Of a stretch of 6,176 bases of DNA, positions 4,736 through 6,176 are shown piece by piece. The notes beneath the pieces are model-generated. The model was not told the origin of the DNA. It was given only the letters and a program-made list of their open reading frames with translations, and did no database searches. The DNA comes from Nitrospirota bacterium (GTDB lineage Bacteria; Nitrospirota; Thermodesulfovibrionia; UBA6902; BMS3Bbin08). Every line of letters starts with the position of its first letter. Position 1 is the first letter of the stretch. Where the stretch lies: assembly GCA_016208845.1 (NCBI GenBank), contig JACQXH010000214.1:1-6176 (forward strand). The letters run 5' to 3'. The position numbers were made by a program, and so were the translations under genes.

Positions 4736-6042
4736 AAAAAGTATTGTTCTTGATATGCTGCTTTGCGGCCCTCTCGGTTTCGTCTGAACTGTTTGCCGGT
4801 GAATACTCGCTCGAGGATCTCTACAGGCTTGCCCTTGAAAACAGCAAGGCCATTAAAATTTCCGAAGAAAACCTGTATATATCAAAACTGGACAAAAGCA
4901 GGGCGATGGCCGTGCTGATGCCTACAGTGACGGCCTTTGGGAGCCGCACAGAATACACAGATGATCATCCTGACAACAGCACATCCTGGGGGGTGAAGAT
5001 AGATCAGTCCCTGTCTATGAGCGGAAGAGAGCTGACAGCGCTTAAGATCGCCAGGGAGTCTATCGTTAAAAGTGATCTTGACCTGAACAGCGCGAAGGAA
5101 TCATATCTTCTTAGCGTTGCATTTTATTATTTTGATGTTCTCAGGGCAAGGAAATCCCTGGACATTGCGAACGCAAATGTAGAGCGGCTTACTAAACACA
5201 GGGACGCTGCCAGGACCAGACTGAGGGTCGGGGAGAGCACAAAGACCGTCCTCCTCAGGGCCGAGGCAGAACTTTCAGGTGCACAGTCAGAGCTTATAAG
5301 GGCTGAGAATGGAGTAAAACTTGCCAGGGCAGTGCTTGCACGCACTGTAGGGATCGATGGTGATTATGATGTTAGAGAGCCAGAGGCTTCAATCCGTGAA
5401 ATACCTATGCCTTACTGCATGACGCCTGTTGAGGCAAATCAAGTTCAGCCTATCGACTGCCTCAAACAAACCGCACTCAGGGAAAGGCATGAATTGAAGT
5501 CAGTTGAACTTGACAGGCAGATAGCAGAACGGCAGGTCAAATACACAAAGGGTTCATACTGGCCCACTATATCGGTTGAGGGTGCATATACAAGAAGAGA
5601 GGAGCATCCTTCTACTTCACTGGATAGCGATAAAAGCGTTTATGGCCTGATAAGGATCGATTACCCCTTCTTTGAGGGCGGGCTGAGGAAGGCAGAGGTG
5701 AGCCAGTCCGAGGCAAGATTCAGACAGGCTGAATACAGGTATAATGATCTTAAGGACTCAGTTAATGTAGAAGTGGAAAGCGCATATCTGAACATGAAAA
5801 CCTCGGCCGGGGTGCTTGAAAAACTCCGGGCAGAGGCAGATTATGCCCGTGACAACTTCAATGCCGTTACAAAACAGTTTGAGTACGGCCTGGCAAACAG
5901 CCTGGATGTGATGGATGCGAACAATCTCCTTGTCACATCAGAACGGCAGCTTGCCAATGCACAGTATGATTATGAGCTTGCTATTCTGCAATTGCAGCGC
6001 GCAACCGGGACGCTGTTAAAGACCGTGAACAGTAAACAGTAG
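4732..6042 (+). CDS. TolC-family outer-membrane efflux channel
   Basis: A 436-residue outer-membrane channel of the TolC/OEP family, which trimerises and joins an inner-membrane pump through a periplasmic adaptor to export drugs, metals or proteins. A signal peptide is clear (MKKVLFLICCFAALSVSSELFA, likely cut after Ala22). The two family repeats are visible: the first with ALENSKAIKISEENL and the helix YYFDVLRARKSLDIANANVERL (about 132-153), the second with WPTISVEGAY, RIDYPFFEGGLRKAEVSQSEARF and the helix through YGLANSLDVMDANNLLVTSERQLANAQYDYELAILQLQRATG (about 385-426). Alanine-rich heptad stretches are the tunnel coiled coils. Cys229 and Cys243 flank a short insertion between repeats and might form a disulfide. 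AAGGA at 4721-4725 lies 6 nt before the ATG. No adaptor or pump gene follows in the window. The substrate is unknown. Confidence 0.92.
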   Translation: MKKVLFLICCFAALSVSSELFAGEYSLEDLYRLALENSKAIKISEENLYISKLDKSRAMAVLMPTVTAFGSRTEYTDDHPDNSTSWGVKIDQSLSMSGRELTALKIARESIVKSDLDLNSAKESYLLSVAFYYFDVLRARKSLDIANANVERLTKHRDAARTRLRVGESTKTVLLRAEAELSGAQSELIRAENGVKLARAVLARTVGIDGDYDVREPEASIREIPMPYCMTPVEANQVQPIDCLKQTALRERHELKSVELDRQIAERQVKYTKGSYWPTISVEGAYTRREEHPSTSLDSDKSVYGLIRIDYPFFEGGLRKAEVSQSEARFRQAEYRYNDLKDSVNVEVESAYLNMKTSAGVLEKLRAEADYARDNFNAVTKQFEYGLANSLDVMDANNLLVTSERQLANAQYDYELAILQLQRATGTLLKTVNSKQ

Positions 6043-6060
6043 ACAGTAAACAGTAAACAG
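6029..6060 (+). repeat. 7-bp tandem repeat spanning the tolC stop codon
   Basis: ACAGTAA is repeated 4.6 times, with one change (G at 6042). The last residues of TolC (NSKQ) and its TAG stop are encoded by the array. The unit is not a multiple of three, but each unit in the present frame also gives a stop, so copy-number change downstream of the stop would not affect the protein. Confidence 0.85.
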
Positions 6061-6097
6061 CTTACTGCATACAGTAAGTGGGATATCAATAATATCC
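6061..6097 (+). repeat. Two small hairpins after tolC
   Basis: CTTACTG (6061-6067) pairs perfectly with CAGTAAG (6072-6078) around CATA, and GGATAT (6081-6086) pairs with ATATCC (6092-6097) around CAATA. The first hairpin is an inverted copy of the 7-bp unit just upstream. No T-run follows directly, so they are weak terminator candidates at best. Confidence 0.45.
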
Positions 6098-6176
6098 GTT
6101 TCATAATATAATCACTCCTATAAGTTTATATAATAATTTTCCAACTTCTTCACTTTTATTGAATAAGCTTTTTTTA

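Noticed and set aside
4732..4797. Lipobox in the TolC signal peptide (LICC)
   Set aside because: The Cys residues sit in the middle of the hydrophobic core and are followed by more hydrophobic residues. An ordinary cleavage site after LFA fits better.
6029..6060. CRISPR-like array
   Set aside because: The units are 7 bp and directly adjacent without spacers, so this is a simple tandem repeat.
6129..6134. TATAAT as a promoter for a gene beyond the window
   Set aside because: No -35 box is present at suitable spacing and the region is generally AT-rich.

Overview
The window comes from a diderm (Gram-negative) bacterium. It has a TolC-type outer-membrane channel, the MEP isoprenoid enzyme IspG and the inner-membrane transglycosylase MltG. 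AGG-rich coding sequence and intergenic DNA full of small palindromic elements look to me like Nitrospirota or Desulfobacterota genomes, but this is an impression without a phylogenetic marker. All convincing genes are on the + strand.

Region 1 (1-1331) is a toxin-antitoxin island with two tandem hicB-hicA modules, antitoxin first in each. The two pairs are very different in protein sequence, yet each is preceded by the same 67-bp leader (66/67 identical, 119-185 and 853-919). A short open frame runs through the leader and ends in a TGA that overlaps the hicB start codon in both copies. In the first copy it starts at an ATGA overlap with an open frame entering from the left edge. Between the modules are about 220 bp of non-coding DNA that resemble a remnant of a REP-type element.

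Region 2 (1332-3775) starts with 376 bp without a gene, then mltG and ispG, which overlap and are probably co-transcribed. MltG sets glycan-strand length in the cell wall. IspG makes the isoprenoid precursor that also feeds the undecaprenyl carrier for wall synthesis, so the pairing is plausible. IspG carries Ser in place of the second cluster-binding Cys of its CPTC motif, with a new Cys three residues downstream.

Region 3 (3776-4153) is intergenic: a hairpin that may end the mltG-ispG transcript, a 78-bp imperfect palindrome, a second element of about 127 bp with inverted arms, then a good sigma-70 promoter (TTGACA, 17 bp, TAGAAT).

Region 4 (4154-6176) is a tetR-tolC pair with an ATGA overlap. 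Two TGAA-N6-TTCA operator-like sites cover the predicted transcription start and the tetR start codon, indicating autoregulation of an efflux operon on a nearly leaderless transcript. Other pump parts are not visible. The tolC stop codon lies inside a 7-bp tandem array, followed by two small hairpins and AT-rich DNA to the window end.
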